Shown piece after piece: positions 12,917 to 24,302 of a stretch of DNA of 64,000 bases. The DNA comes from Apostichopus japonicus (lineage: Eukaryota > Echinodermata > Holothuroidea > Aspidochirotida > Stichopodidae), in contig NC_092583.1 in assembly GCF_037975245.1 (NCBI RefSeq), forward strand, positions 3,838,764 to 3,902,763. Reading direction: 5' to 3'. Under the pieces are notes generated by a model that was not told where the DNA came from, did no database searches, and saw nothing but the letters and a program-made list of their open reading frames with translations. A program made the translations under genes and the position numbers. Numbering within the stretch: the stretch's first letter is position 1; each line of letters opens with the position of its first letter.

Positions 12917-13059
12917 AGAGATTACATAAAACAATAGTTACTAGATTGCAAGTATCCTGCTATAGCTTCTATGGCTGTGACTAAAAATATACAGTACCTT
13001 TTGTTTAGAACTTATCACACTTATGCAGCACTGGAAACTGATATTTCAATTTAAATGGT

Positions 13060-13610
13060 GTCATTGAGTTTAGAGGACATTGAAGTTACAAGTATGTTGG
13101 TGAAACCAAGACCACCCTCAAGAAGCAGTTCTAGTCACAAGTCAATACCATGAAAATGGAGACTCCAGTAGGGGAACACTTTCAGCTCCCCAATCATACC
13201 ATTAAAGACATGTCCCAACAGGTAACTAACTTCGTAGACTAACCATCTCAGACACAGTACACCACAGCAGAGATAGAGAGAGTGGACGGAGTGCCCTAGC
13301 ACCATTCAACTGAATGGGCTCAATATGCAGGAAGGACATGACTAACTTTATCCTGCTCCATCTCTGTATTCTGCTATAGTTTATTTGCCCTCTCTCCTTA
13401 CTTAATCCTCGCTTTGTACTCCACAGTTTATCTAAATACCTCTGCTTTCACTGACTCCTTTTGTTCAATACACCATTAACTTCTTTCTTTGTGTTCACCA
13501 TGTCCTCTCTGTTCCAGGCTCTATTGTGTCTCTTTAATTTACTGTTACTAGTCAGTTTGCCTCTAAAGAAGATCCTGATAATATCAGGCCCACTTACTTT
13601 TATAAATTCT
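13060..13610 (+). mobile_element. Penelope-like retroelement fragment (GIY-YIG end and 3' tail)
   Basis: Broken coding relic: YVGETKTTLKKQF, then METPVGEHFQLPNHTIKDMS, the GIY-YIG endonuclease signature of Penelope-like elements (about 13095-13215). The DNA at 13296-13340 matches the TIQPHGLNIQEGH-coding part of the second relic at 45739-45795. The tail GAAGATCC...ATCAGGCCCACTTACTTTTA near 13570-13610 matches the same relic's 3' end. Stops and indels show it is dead. It is on the opposite strand to the gene of the TTAA element and lies between its exons B and C. Confidence 0.7.
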
Positions 13611-13781
13611 CATACACATGTATGCTTTTTAGTGGATGAGCAATATGCTACCATCTTTTTCTTTTCTTTTGGAATTTAATGAGAATGAAATTGTATTATT
13701 TTTCTGATCACACCAGATCAGATAAGATTAGCACTGCTCTTCCAGTCTGTAATTCATGCAAGGATAAACATATAAATTTAC

Positions 13782-13882
13782 CTTCTCCTTTCTGAGTGTC
13801 AACTGATCTTTCTGTGGTGACAGCCGCTGAGAATGCCTCTGTTTGACTTTCAGCATCTTTCCGGAAAAGATGCATTTGAAAC
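13782..13882 (-). CDS. Exon B of the spliced gene in the TTAA element
   Basis: A 101-nt minus-strand exon with acceptor TTTCATTGTATAG and donor GAAG|GTAAAT. Exon A ends with two bases of a codon, and the first base of exon B completes it as Arg. The frame then reads FQMHLFRKDAESQTEAFSAA and ends KGE with one base left over, which exon C completes. Agreement of three phases and splice signals supports a real spliced gene. Function is unknown. Confidence 0.55.
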
Positions 13883-14239
13883 CTATACAATGAAACAAAA
13901 AAAATTGTCTGTAAATCATATAACTGAAATAGTAATTTTACTGTACACCCCAAGCTTAATTGTATGCGTAATGAATCTGGTAATGACCAAATCATTACAA
14001 ACATACATGTTTTTATCATACCTACCCAAGAAAAAATATGAAAGAGAAAAGTAACAAACACTTAGGCAGATTTCAATAATAACATATTGTTAACCCACAT
14101 TGATTTAAACCCAGATAAGGATGAGATATTCTTTCATACTCTTCTTCAACATATCCATAAACCACGGTACCTTTCAAGAATTGTAAGGATAATTTTGTGT
14201 TGCCCAACTGCTTGCCCAACAACTTGAGCTCACATGTCA

Positions 14240-14480
14240 ATGTAAAATTTACTATGTAAACTTCCTGTCTTAGTGAACTGATTGGTTTCATATCGCTAAA
14301 AGATGTCCAGTCTTTTGATCAAAGTTTGATGTACACTCATTATTTACCTACTGTGTAAACTTCCTGTTTATGTGAGCAGTTGGTTTCATGTGTGAGAATT
14401 GAGATGCTAGCTTACTCCATGACACCATTGTGAAAAATTCCTGTTTACATGAATAGCTTGATTTCAGACTACCATTAATT
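14240..14480. repeat. Degenerate tandem repeat of about 95-100 bp
   Basis: Three diverged copies centred on TAAACTTCCTGT...TGGTTTCAT, near 14255, 14355 and 14435. No gene. The stretch 14480-15490 shows nothing recognisable. Confidence 0.5.
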
Positions 14481-15494
14481 TAACGCTAGATTACTCTCCA
14501 CAAGAGATAGTTTCGGCCACCAAATTTAATAGATATTATAATTTTTGAACACTAAACATCAGATCATTCACAAGAAGCTGAACAAAAACAAGCATAGTAC
14601 TGACTATATATAAAAAATATGATAACTTAGCACAGCATCATAAAGTATGAGCATCAGGCCTACACAAAAAAAACTGGTACTTTCTTACCTCCAGGCATGG
14701 CTATATAAAGGTTTATAAAGGTATAGCAATATGTACTAATATGGTCCCTCAATTTGTGAGGCTTATTTACCTAATTTCTTGCATAGCAGTTGGGTTCCTT
14801 CAAAAATCCCAAACACAGAAATGTACACATGATTGCTGGAATATTGGACAGACAGTCAGTAGATAACAGTATAACACCCTGTTGCCCACATGAACCATTA
14901 AAACTTGATTGCATATATGCTGGCTGTGGCTGACCTTAGAAAAACATAAGGTCTAGTTGCATACGCAGCGGTGTGAAAACATGTGAATCAGTTAGTAGTG
15001 ATTCTAAATTATTTATGTATAGTAGATGCATTATTTTTATAGGAAAAATTGCAGGTTCATGTGGTTGTACTTGTACAGCACAGTAGGCCTTCCTCACTGG
15101 TGTATATTACAAAATTAGGGAATACAGTTACTATGAACACTAAATTCAGATACTTATTACTAATACTATAGGCCTTAGTCCTATGTTATATGCCTAGTTA
15201 ATTATGACTGGGCATAGGTGAGGCTTTTCTTTCAAATGCTCATTCACAAGAATTATTCCTCAAACAAGGACAGCTGATAACAATTTAAGAACCTGGAGGG
15301 GTGGGGATGAACAGATCACCTAGGCCTAGTGGTTACAAAATATATTTCCATCAATCTGTTAAGGCAAAAAAACAGTTTACTTTTTGGTGATGAGAAGGCC
15401 CAGCTTTCCATGGTATGAGGAGTGAAACTAAAGACCCCCAGTCCCTGTCAGTCTTCTTTAGGAAGGATATTTTAATTTTCAACTGTATACAGTA

Positions 15495-15772
15495 CAAAGT
15501 GGCTATTCTTACGACTAGTTGTAAGAATAATTTCCGACTACGCATGGGCAGTTGCTATTTTTTATGATTAGGAGTACTAATTTTACGACGAGGAGTAGCA
15601 ATAACTTCCGGTTAGGGTTAGGATTGAGGTTTAGGGTTATATTTAGGGTTAGGGTTACCCCTACTACATGCGCAGTTGCTTTATTTACTTTACTGCACTT
15701 GAATTTGCCTTTGTCGTAAGAATAGTTTATAAATAATTGTTACGACTAGTAGTCGTAAGAATAGCCACGGCC
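15495..15772. mobile_element. MITE with 9-bp target duplication and telomere-like core
   Basis: Inverted ends GTGGCTATTCTTACGACTA (left, from 15499) and its complement at right, flanked by TATACAGTA at 15486-15494 and 15773-15781. A 9-bp duplication suggests a Mutator-like origin. The core at about 15613-15660 has several TTAGGG units and variants, an interstitial telomere-like patch. No coding capacity. Confidence 0.75.
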
Positions 15773-16878
15773 TATACAGTATCCTCATGACAAGCATTAC
15801 CAACAGTGATGATGATGACTCAGTAATACAACTTACTGCTATTTTGTGCTAGGATAAGTATGATAAGGTTAGCATACGCTAGGTCCATTGGAAAAATAAT
15901 GAATGATAGGCCTAGTTACAAAGCCTAGGCTCATCAAATCATGTATGTTACAAATACAATAGCATAGACACTGCAAAGTTCGAACACCTAAGCCTTAAAA
16001 TACCCCAAAAACTATCTTCATTTTATTGACAGATATGTACGTACATACTTGCGCACGGGTCATTTTGGAGAGGAAATAACTGTAGCTTCCTAGTTTTTAG
16101 TGATATTGGCTTTCGCTTGTAGGCTATCATGGTGAAATTGTGTATTTCTTAGGGGTGTCCGAACTTTGCAGTTTTCTGTACTTCGCAATACTGACAGTTA
16201 CCTAGGACAATACCTTGTAGTAGCATGGTGGGCTCATAATTGACGCACTTAAGGATTTGTTCAATGATATCTATCAAGGAAAAATCCAAAACACTCAACT
16301 TTATGTGTTTTTCATATGTGTAGATCCTCAGAAATGTTCTGATCTCAAAATATTTAAGGTTCTGTGCTTATGCACCGTACAATTGAGCAGAATTTGACCA
16401 CAAAATGTCTGCCGTGTCAAGTTCTTTCATACCCCTAAATTGACACATTCGTTGTAAAGCTAACTGTAGTGTAGGCCTTAGTATACATCCATTGACTTTA
16501 GATGCTGTTTGCTATGCTCTGAGCCTCTAAGCTCAGCCTGGTCAGGTTCCAGAGAGCAGTGTTATCATATTGAGGTGATGTTGGTTATTTTTAGGGAGTA
16601 AGATTTCCAAATGACCAAAAAATGTGCAAAACTGGTGGGAGGGTGTTAAAAGCTTAAAAAATACCACAATTTGGTCAGCAAATAGCTGAAATGATTTCAA
16701 ACTCATGAAATATGTAATTCTGCTTGACTGCAAAAAGTTTAGGTGGCCTGATGTATCGTTGCTAGTAATAATTGAAGGTGCGTCAATTACGGGGGTGCGT
16801 CAATTATGAAGCCTTGACTATACTACTATGTACTAGTATTACCCTATACAGTTTTAGCCTAGCTTAGCAAATCATTAC

Positions 16879-17156
16879 CTTTTTGTGTGATCCTGAAGCA
16901 AATGTTCTGCGAAATCTGCGTTGCTAACAGAAGTCAAATCGTGGACATGTTTGTAGAGCTCTTTCTCCATTTGCCAGTTTACGTAGGAACGTAGAAGATA
17001 GATCTTCGTGGCATCTCTTCGTCGCTGTTGTTCCTTTGCACTGCTGTTTTTGTCAGGTCCATGCAACAATGGCTTTCCTCCACTTGAACCTACGCTCGTT
17101 CCAGGATAATGTCGTTTTCTTTCGCCCGATTCTCCTTGCCCTGATCCCTTTTCCAT
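16879..17156 (-). CDS. Exon A (first coding exon) of the spliced gene in the TTAA element
   Basis: Minus-strand open frame starting at the ATG at 17156 (MEKGSGQGESGERKR) and ending at a donor AAAAG|GTAATG at 16879/16878. Its 92 codons plus 2 bases encode a basic, Ser/Gly-rich start, then RRRDATKIYLLRSYVNW and a helix-like SNADFAEHLLQDHTK. It lies 314 bp inside the right terminus of the element, a natural place for the first exon of the element's own gene. From memory this resembles N-terminal parts of uncharacterised multi-exon proteins common in marine invertebrates; no named family can be asserted. A decayed relative seems present near 47250-47511. Confidence 0.55.
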
Positions 17157-17428
17157 GATTGTCACTATACTCTAGTCTAATCGAATGTATTTGTACGAAA
17201 ATCGTACAGTATTCTTTACTCAAAAGGCACACAAACAACAAACTATCGCGTACGAAAATCCTTTGCGGTAAACAGCACAATAATCTGAAATGCTGTGTTA
17301 TAACATTATGTGTGCATGGGTACGGGCTTGTTACGCATACGCTTGCCTGTGCTATTCACTGATCTAAATTTGCCACCGAGGTCACGTGAGTTTTCGGGGT
17401 CCCATTAAACCTCGCTGAAACCTCGAAA

Positions 17429-17971
17429 ATGCCAGCGCCCTCTAAAAAAAGTCTACGAGCGATATCGCCTTTAACGTTGACAGTAGGTGACTCAATTGTG
17501 ACATCAACGCTGCCAAGTATCAACATGCAAACTGGATCCGGAGGTCCTGGAAATAATGCAACACCGGGTCAACCATCATCAACTCTGCTTCTAGTTATCA
17601 TAGCCGGTACCAGCGTTGCTTTAATTCTTGCAGTGGTTTTGTCTGTCATTGCATGTCGCTGTTTGTATAGAGAAAGACAAGACGTCGAAAATGAACATCA
17701 ATATTTTACCGTTCTTTACGAGACGGTGTTTAGGAGAGGTCTGAGAAGTGATGATGGAACTCTGGATCGTAATAACACCAGGTCCTCTGAATATAGTAAA
17801 CCTGTAACTTATGAACACAATATGAAAGCTTTTATGCCACAACCGTTAACCAATCACAACGACAACAACACCGACGACAACAATCTCAATAAAAGCCAAT
17901 CTGATGACAAATATGACACAGTGAACCGCTCATTTAACCATGACGTTGACGAAAAGCGCGATGACGATTAA
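17429..17971 (+). pseudogene. Receptor copy A2, 3' part (stalk, membrane helix, tail) fused to element end
   Basis: Receptor sequence resumes at 17471 (LTLTVGDSIVTSTLPS). An ATG inside the element at 17429 reads 14 element-encoded residues (MPAPSKKSLRAISP) in frame into it, giving a 180-residue open frame without signal peptide or Ig domains. The stalk, membrane helix and tail are intact, with VLYETV (ITIM-type), SEYSKP, VTYEHN and KYDTV. The frame stops early at TAA after EKRDDD, as in A5. The remnant beyond the stop can still be read (ENP...), so the stop is a point change from Glu. AATAAA lies at 18033. Whether this fused frame is expressed is unknown; relic status is more likely. Confidence 0.75.
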
Positions 17972-20900
17972 GAAAATCCTCATGGAGTTGTCGAATTGGA
18001 TAACGTGCCTCATCACGCTGATAATTATTGAAAATAAACATACTGGAGACACTCAATTATATTCCAATTCTGATTCAAGTTGCCTGCTTTTGTTTACACA
18101 ACTAACGGTAACAGAGTCTTTTGAAGTATACAAAATGTGAACGTGTACAGTGTTGTTAAATAGAGTTTTGCTTAGATTTGTTTTTCATTGCAAGCTGCCT
18201 AGTTACTCCCTGCACATGTGTGGCATGCAAAGTGAAGTATGAAACATTCGGTTACTGAAAACACCTTATTAATCTCTTCGACTATCATATACGGACAGAC
18301 AAATGGTGATCGTGAAACAGTTCATAATACCGCTCCAAACGAGCCAGAACAACTTCAAGAAACGTCAATGTAATAACAGTAGATATGACGTAGTGATACA
18401 CAGGATATGTTTTTCTGATTAAAAGATATTGCTATTTTATTTGAAATTGGATGAAATCTTCCGTTTCGTGTTTGTATATACAAGCAGGGATATGTCACAG
18501 GCGATTGGCGGCGAATCTTCCGTAGCAATGGTTTGCATTAGAAACATTGTTACGATATTATAGCATCCCCATTTCCATATTATCACCCACCCTACATCTC
18601 CAACCCCCCCCCCCAACACACACATACACATCAGCGTTGACGTTTACACCTATGAACATTTGATGGAAATGTCCGTTTGTTATTAAAAGCATTACACTAA
18701 TGTGAGTTCATTATACGGTGGGTATGTTTACAAAACGAAATTATGGTTGATAAAGCTCAGCAGAGATCAGATGGTCATATTTAACGAACGTTAATCATCA
18801 ATATAGCTGTGTTAAAACCCTTTACATGTGCTGAGGCTCTCTCAGAGTTCTCCAAATGGATGAAAGATTATTTTCCTAGTTCGTGTCTTGATGTTATTTC
18901 TAAACAAAATAATTTTTTTAAATTTTAATTCTCACCTTAGGCGAAGTATTTCTACCTCATATGTATGATATAGTGAGTGGCATGTGAAGTGTTCATATTC
19001 ATATATAGTGTAGGGCTGGCCTAGAATGTTTTTATAGATATACCTTACGTAATTGCGTTTATTGCGTTTATTGTAGGCCTATATTGTACATATATAATTT
19101 CAAGACAGCTGACAATGAAGTGATTTCCTATATTTTGGTATAAATTGGTGGCGGTCAATTGATCTTAAACTGTATTAACATAAACTATCCTTAGAACAAT
19201 GGAAACAAATAAAAGTGGAGTCCAATAGTGACAATCAAAATAAATATAATGGAAGTTTTTACCCCGTTCGGTGAGTCAATTTATCTGACTGACGTTTGAG
19301 AACAACTTAGGGTATATAAAGCGGTAAGCAGATGTAATTTCAAAACTCAAATTTTGCTATATGGAAGAAATGTTTATACCACATATGAAATCTTAACAGT
19401 TAAACATTAAATCAAAATCCTCTAACACCCTGCCTAAACTTGTGACAATTTTTCACGTTATGACTTATTGAATTTAAAAACCTGCCCACCACAAGCCCCT
19501 AACCCCCGCCTCCCCCCTCCCCTTTACTTCGTCACCAGTATCAGAAAGATGCTTTATGTATGTGTTTCATATTAAAGGGTTCAAAATATTAAGAACTCAA
19601 TGTTTGGTAGGTGTTAATTAAAAACTAATTAAGCAATAATTTCTTTTAAATTGTGTAAGTTTTTGTACTACAAGGGTATTAGTTTTGGTATTGATGAATA
19701 ATTTTTCTACTGTAGAATTTAGCTAGTAGAAAGATGCATCAATTGTAAAATGTAAGATGTAAATGATTTAGATGTCACACAAGAAAGAATGAAATCTTTG
19801 TTTGGTACAAAAAAAAAATCACCAATATGTTTGTTATTCACTAATGTGAAGACTTCGATTTTCTACGGTATGAAGCTGTGCGATCTCAGATCTAAATATT
19901 CTCTCTAAATTTAACATTAAATGAATACAATGTCAATTCCCTTTTCAACAGTTTTCATACTATTCCAATCTGTTGATAAAAACAGAATGCCTTCTGTCTT
20001 GTGATTCATTTACTTGATACATAGAAAAGTTAGTCTCCTTCGAAACTTCCCTAACAATGCACTATTTAAAACATTAAGAAATGGCATTTGTAGTGACGTC
20101 ATACATTGTAGATGGCACTGCTCGTATATGCCTACGCTTAGTACACTACACTAATTCTTTTCCCATAAATCTAAATGAAAATGTTAACAGTGAATGATAT
20201 ACCCCGTCTCCTAGCGTGACGCAGAGGCGACGGCAGCGGGTTAAATCGGGGAAGGGTAGGAGGGTGGGGGTGTGCGGGGACATGTGACTTTCATCATACA
20301 AGAACGCATGCACGTCCTATACACAAATGTGGTTGAGTAATGGAAATGATAGCAACATTTTACATCTACGCCCAGGCCCTAACCGAATCACATTTTTCTC
20401 AAATTGGAGGGACAGTGTATGATGTTTGTGAAAAACTTGTATCTAGCCCGCTCTAGTGTGTTGGAAAGTGACGAATTTAGTATGTAAGTATTAGTCAGCC
20501 AAATGGCGGCATTATGTTATGTATATAAACCGTAAAAAAAACGCCTTTTCGATTTCTGATTGGTCATCTCGACGTGTGACGAAAGTTGTGTACACTAAAC
20601 TAATTCCTTCCCACCAAATCTAAATGAAAATGTTAACAGTTAATGATATACCCCGTCTCTAAGCGTGACACAGAGGCGCCGGAAGCGGATTCAATCAAGG
20701 GAGGGGTAGGGGGGTTGGGTTTAGTGGCACACACCTGCGATGGCAAGTGGAACATGTTACTTTCATCATGCAAGAACGCATGCACATCATATACACAATT
20801 TATAGTTGAATGATGGAAATGATAGCAAAACATTTTACATCTAAGTCCCCTTACCGAATCATATTTTTCTCAAATTGGAGGGACAGTGTATGATATTTGC

Positions 20901-22015
20901 GGAAAACATGTATCTGGCCCGCACTAGTGTGTTGGAAAGTGACGAATTTAGTATGTAAGTATTAGTTAGTCAAATGGCGGCAATGTGTTATGTATATTAA
21001 CCGTATTAAAAAGCGCCTTTTCGATTTCTGATTGGTCATCTCGACGTGTGACGTAATTCGTGTAAATTGGAAGGAGTTGCTATAAGTTCTAGTGTCAGGA
21101 TATTCCACATAATTTCCTCATTGACTTACTAAATTAAAATACTAAAGTTTTACCCAATTGTTGTAGAATAATTCACTAGATAGAAACTATATAACCCTCA
21201 TTGGATAGTCGCCACTTTCCACTTCCATATCATGACAACATGAGTATGTGAATGCTTTGAGAGCTCAATGTTGCCGTCACTTGTAAACAAATGTCTTTAC
21301 TCACCGGTAAACATATTTCCCACACATGCTTCTTTACTTACCGATAAACACGTTTCCTATGCTGCTCTTTGAAGGGATAACATGTCCTATGACCAATTTG
21401 AAGTGAATAATGCATCCCAAAATCCTTACTGAATTCTAATGGATACATGATGTAATCAACATAAAACGCCATTAATTTTTTTTTTTTCAGGTTAATGGTT
21501 CGGATCCCGTTATATACAAATTTCTTTCTTCATTCCCTTCCTTGTAAAGCAATGCCCCGTTTACAATTTTTATAATAGAACGAACGAAACAACTGCACTT
21601 TAAGGAACGACTTTAACTTCAAACGGCTTGTTTAATCAGAAGCTAGAATTTGATTTCTATATAGATATATTATAATTAGAAAAAGAACTTTAATGAAAAA
21701 CATGATAAAAAACACTGATACGCAAGCGAACATTGAACAGAACTTGAACTTCACACGATGGTCAAGGGACATGCCTGGTAGCACTCATCAGTGAATCCTC
21801 TTCAGATACAATGGTGTCTCTGTTTTCTTTCTTTCTTCCTTCCTCCTCCTTCATTCCTTATTGTTATTTTTTCATTATTTGTTTGAAGTTGATGGGGCAA
21901 CTTGCAGGTAGAGAATCAATCCTTAATTATACGTACATAACCCATACATAGTGTATATGTTAGTGTAAAAGTTTTCCTTAAGGAAGTAATATCGTGCGTC
22001 CACGCAGTTAGTAGG
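17972..22015. other. Spacer between A2 and A3 with an internal duplication
   Basis: No convincing gene. It repeats the modules of the A1/A2 spacer in the same order: GATAAAGCTCAGCAGAGATC near 18750, TAGGCCTATATTGTACATAT near 19073, the TGACGTCATACATTG module near 20094, and GTTCGGATCCCGTTATATA near 21498. The module beginning CTAATTC(T/C)TT..CC(C/A)A is duplicated locally, at about 20144-20580 and again at 20591-21056. A poly-C/CA stretch lies at 18605-18630. Confidence 0.7.
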
Positions 22016-23649
22016 CCTATCAGGCGCGTATCCAGGATTTTCTAACCCGGGGCGCGCGAATTAGCATCTAAGCGGAGCGCCACCATCGGTTGGCGCGGAG
22101 CGTACAAGAAAATTTCTGGTTTTGATACCCCCCAGATCACCGGAAATGGCACTTCTCGGGCTTGAAAATGACCAACCAGATGTACACTTTTGCCTGAGAA
22201 CCAAGTATTTCCCAAAAGTTTTTTTCCATCCATAACCTTTTTGAAGATTGTAACCAGTCACTCATCATGTTCGACCTCATTGCATGTCCTATGGATCATT
22301 GCTTTTGTAGGCGATTCTACGTCACGGCCCACAATATCCGAAAGCCCCACTTTTCAAGGTTTTAAGCCGATTATTTGTTGAGAATTTGAGAATTCCCATT
22401 TCTCGTGAATAAAAATCACTTGAAAACATACCCATAATGTTGCACAAAATTCAATCTATGGACAACCAATATATAAAAACCTCCTTCAACCCCTAATAGA
22501 CAGGTCAAAATTGCACGAGTAGAAGAAAGTATGATGAAGAATGTTGGTCGGGAAATTGTCGAAAATTCAGACACAGTTAATTTATTGGTGTAGAAATATT
22601 GCAACCTCTTATAATGGCTATTATAAAACTTGGTTGAAGGAAATGAAAAATAGCAGATATTTCCAATATCAGGTATATCGAAACCGAACACTACACACAT
22701 AGGCGTAGGTCCCGTAGGAGGCGGGGGCTGCAGCCCCCCCCCCCCGCAACCAATTTTTTCCCATTTTTTTCGGGCACCTACTGAAAGAAAAATAAATAGC
22801 AATGAATAGCTTAAAATGATCTCCTTGGTAATTAAAATAAAGTTGTAAGCTTGGCCGACATTACTACTGTAAAAGAGAGTTTTGACATAAATGGATCTGT
22901 ATGCTTTTTCTCCATCTACATAAGACATTTGGTTGTTTACATTAGCATCCGGCGGTATACTGTGCAACTTTCACGGACCGTGCGGTACACGATGCCATGC
23001 AATGTAATGACCGATGCTTACTTATATGATATTGACATCGACATGTTGAACGCGCGCGAAAAATTTCGGCTTTTTTTCGGGCAAGTCGTTACAGCCCCAA
23101 ATCCAATTGGGCTCCTACGCCTTTGACTACACACATAGACAGTTTTTTGAGGCTGTTCATTGGCGCGAAGCGTACAAGAAAAATTTTGGCCGAAAATGCC
23201 TCCCAGATCGCTGGAAATGACACTTCCCAGGCCTTGTAAGTTGCATCTAAGCATTGTCTATTTTGAAATTACTAGCGATGTCATAAAGAAAACTTAGTGA
23301 GAGAGGAAAAATGGAAACGTCAAAAATGGAGTTGCAGGTGTAAGGGGTAGGGTGAGGCGCACACCCCCTCCGTAATCCTTGATCTGTCACTGGCTACCCT
23401 GTGTATATAATTGGGATCAGCGCTTTAACTATGACTGTTCCTCTTTCTCTTCCCGAGGTCTTGGCTCTCTTCTACTCCCTCCTTTTCTTCTTTCTCTCTC
23501 TTTTTTCTTTTTCTTTTCCCTTCCTTTCTCTCCTCCTTTTCTTTTTTTCCCCCTCCTTTTCCCTTTTTTCTTCTCTTTTTTCTCTCCTCTTTTCCTTACC
23601 CGGGGGGCGCGCGCCCCCAACGCCCCCCCCTGGATACGCACCTGCCTAT
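22016..23649. mobile_element. Composite DNA element with CAGGCGCGTATCCAGG ends
   Basis: Element 22021-23644, with inverted ends CAGGCGCGTATCCAGG and, at right, the complement of CAGGTGCGTATCCAGG. It is flanked by CCTAT at 22016-22020 and 23645-23649. The same spacer point is uninterrupted in other copies. Two internal stretches (about 22070-22190 and 23155-23260) resemble each other and the short MITE at 567-865. It also contains the nested insertion at 22703-23125 and a pyrimidine-rich block at 23440-23600. No transposase is seen. Confidence 0.7.
22690..23138. mobile_element. Nested insertion flanked by a 13-bp direct repeat
   Basis: ACTACACACATAG occurs at 22690-22702 and 23126-23138. The enclosed sequence begins GCGTAGG and ends with the complement CCTACGC, so short inverted ends sit inside the direct repeats. 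Family unknown; no coding region recognised. Confidence 0.45.
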
Positions 23650-24302
23650 AGACACTATTCAAAAAAAGTTTTTTTTGCCAGGAGTAACGATATCAATGTG
23701 TGACATTGGACACCTCAATGAATGATTACAACACCTAACGGAGTTGGTTCATTGGAGACTAGTTCTTGTTATATTTGCAAGGCTTTACAAATTTCGGCGA
23801 TTTCGAAGCACAACTAACTTACCACAAACCTGTAGTATTCTTTGGCAGGTACGAATATAACTTGAAGAGAAAAGAAGTATTTGTCGAAAAGAACGCAACA
23901 ATATTTTTCTGATCGTTGGGCCATCGCAGTTTTACCTCATAACAACGCCAAATGTTTTAAACCGGCTTACTTACTTAGTGGTATATGATGACGTTGCATA
24001 TACGCTGATGACCAAAATTTGTGACGTGACTATATCTATGCAACAACCATACTTCTCAACGAGTGATTGCGAGTTTCGAAGCTGCTGTCAAAAGACTATA
24101 ACAGTACAGGTATGCTTTTCATTTGGTATATGTAGCCTGATACTACATGATTGATTACATTAAGAAAATTTTCCTGGAAGGAATAACGTACTTGATTAAA
24201 CTTCTATGTTGGAGTTCTATCACCGCGTGTTTGATATTTTCACCTCTCATGTAAAGGAGAGATAATACAAGAACACAGGCTTGAGTTCAGTATTTCAGCA
24301 AT
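23650..24302. promoter_or_regulatory. 5' flank of A3 (class B), with possible 5'-UTR intron
   Basis: Homologous to the flanks of A5 and A7. A consensus donor CAG|GTATGC at 24109/24110 and an acceptor TATTTCAG ending at 24298, four bases before the ATG, would bound a 189-bp intron in the 5' UTR. This rests on splice signals only. Confidence 0.45.

Larger units (their letters stand above)
10077..17474. mobile_element. 7.39-kb TTAA-flanked DNA element inserted in receptor copy A2
   Basis: The element (10081-17470) is flanked by TTAA at 10077-10080 and 17471-17474, exactly at the point where A2 diverges from its paralogues. Its ends are imperfect inverted repeats. The left end AGGTGGGATCGCTCGTA and the reverse complement of the right end, AGGCGATATCGCTCGTA, agree at 14 of 17 positions. 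TTAA duplication is known for piggyBac and Kolobok transposons, but the ends begin AGG rather than the CCC/CCT usual for piggyBac. I see no DDE transposase core. The interior holds a spliced minus-strand gene (exons at 16879-17156, 13782-13882 and 12732-12916), a Penelope-like fragment and a 9-bp-TSD MITE. The stretches 10330-12600 and 15782-16870 show nothing recognisable. Confidence 0.85.

Noticed and set aside
10081-17470. An autonomous piggyBac with transposase
   Set aside because: The TTAA flanks fit, but the termini begin AGG and no DDE transposase reading frame was recognised.
23429-23703. Ser/Phe/Leu-rich and Lys/Arg/Glu-rich frames
   Set aside because: They are translations of the pyrimidine-rich block in the composite element.
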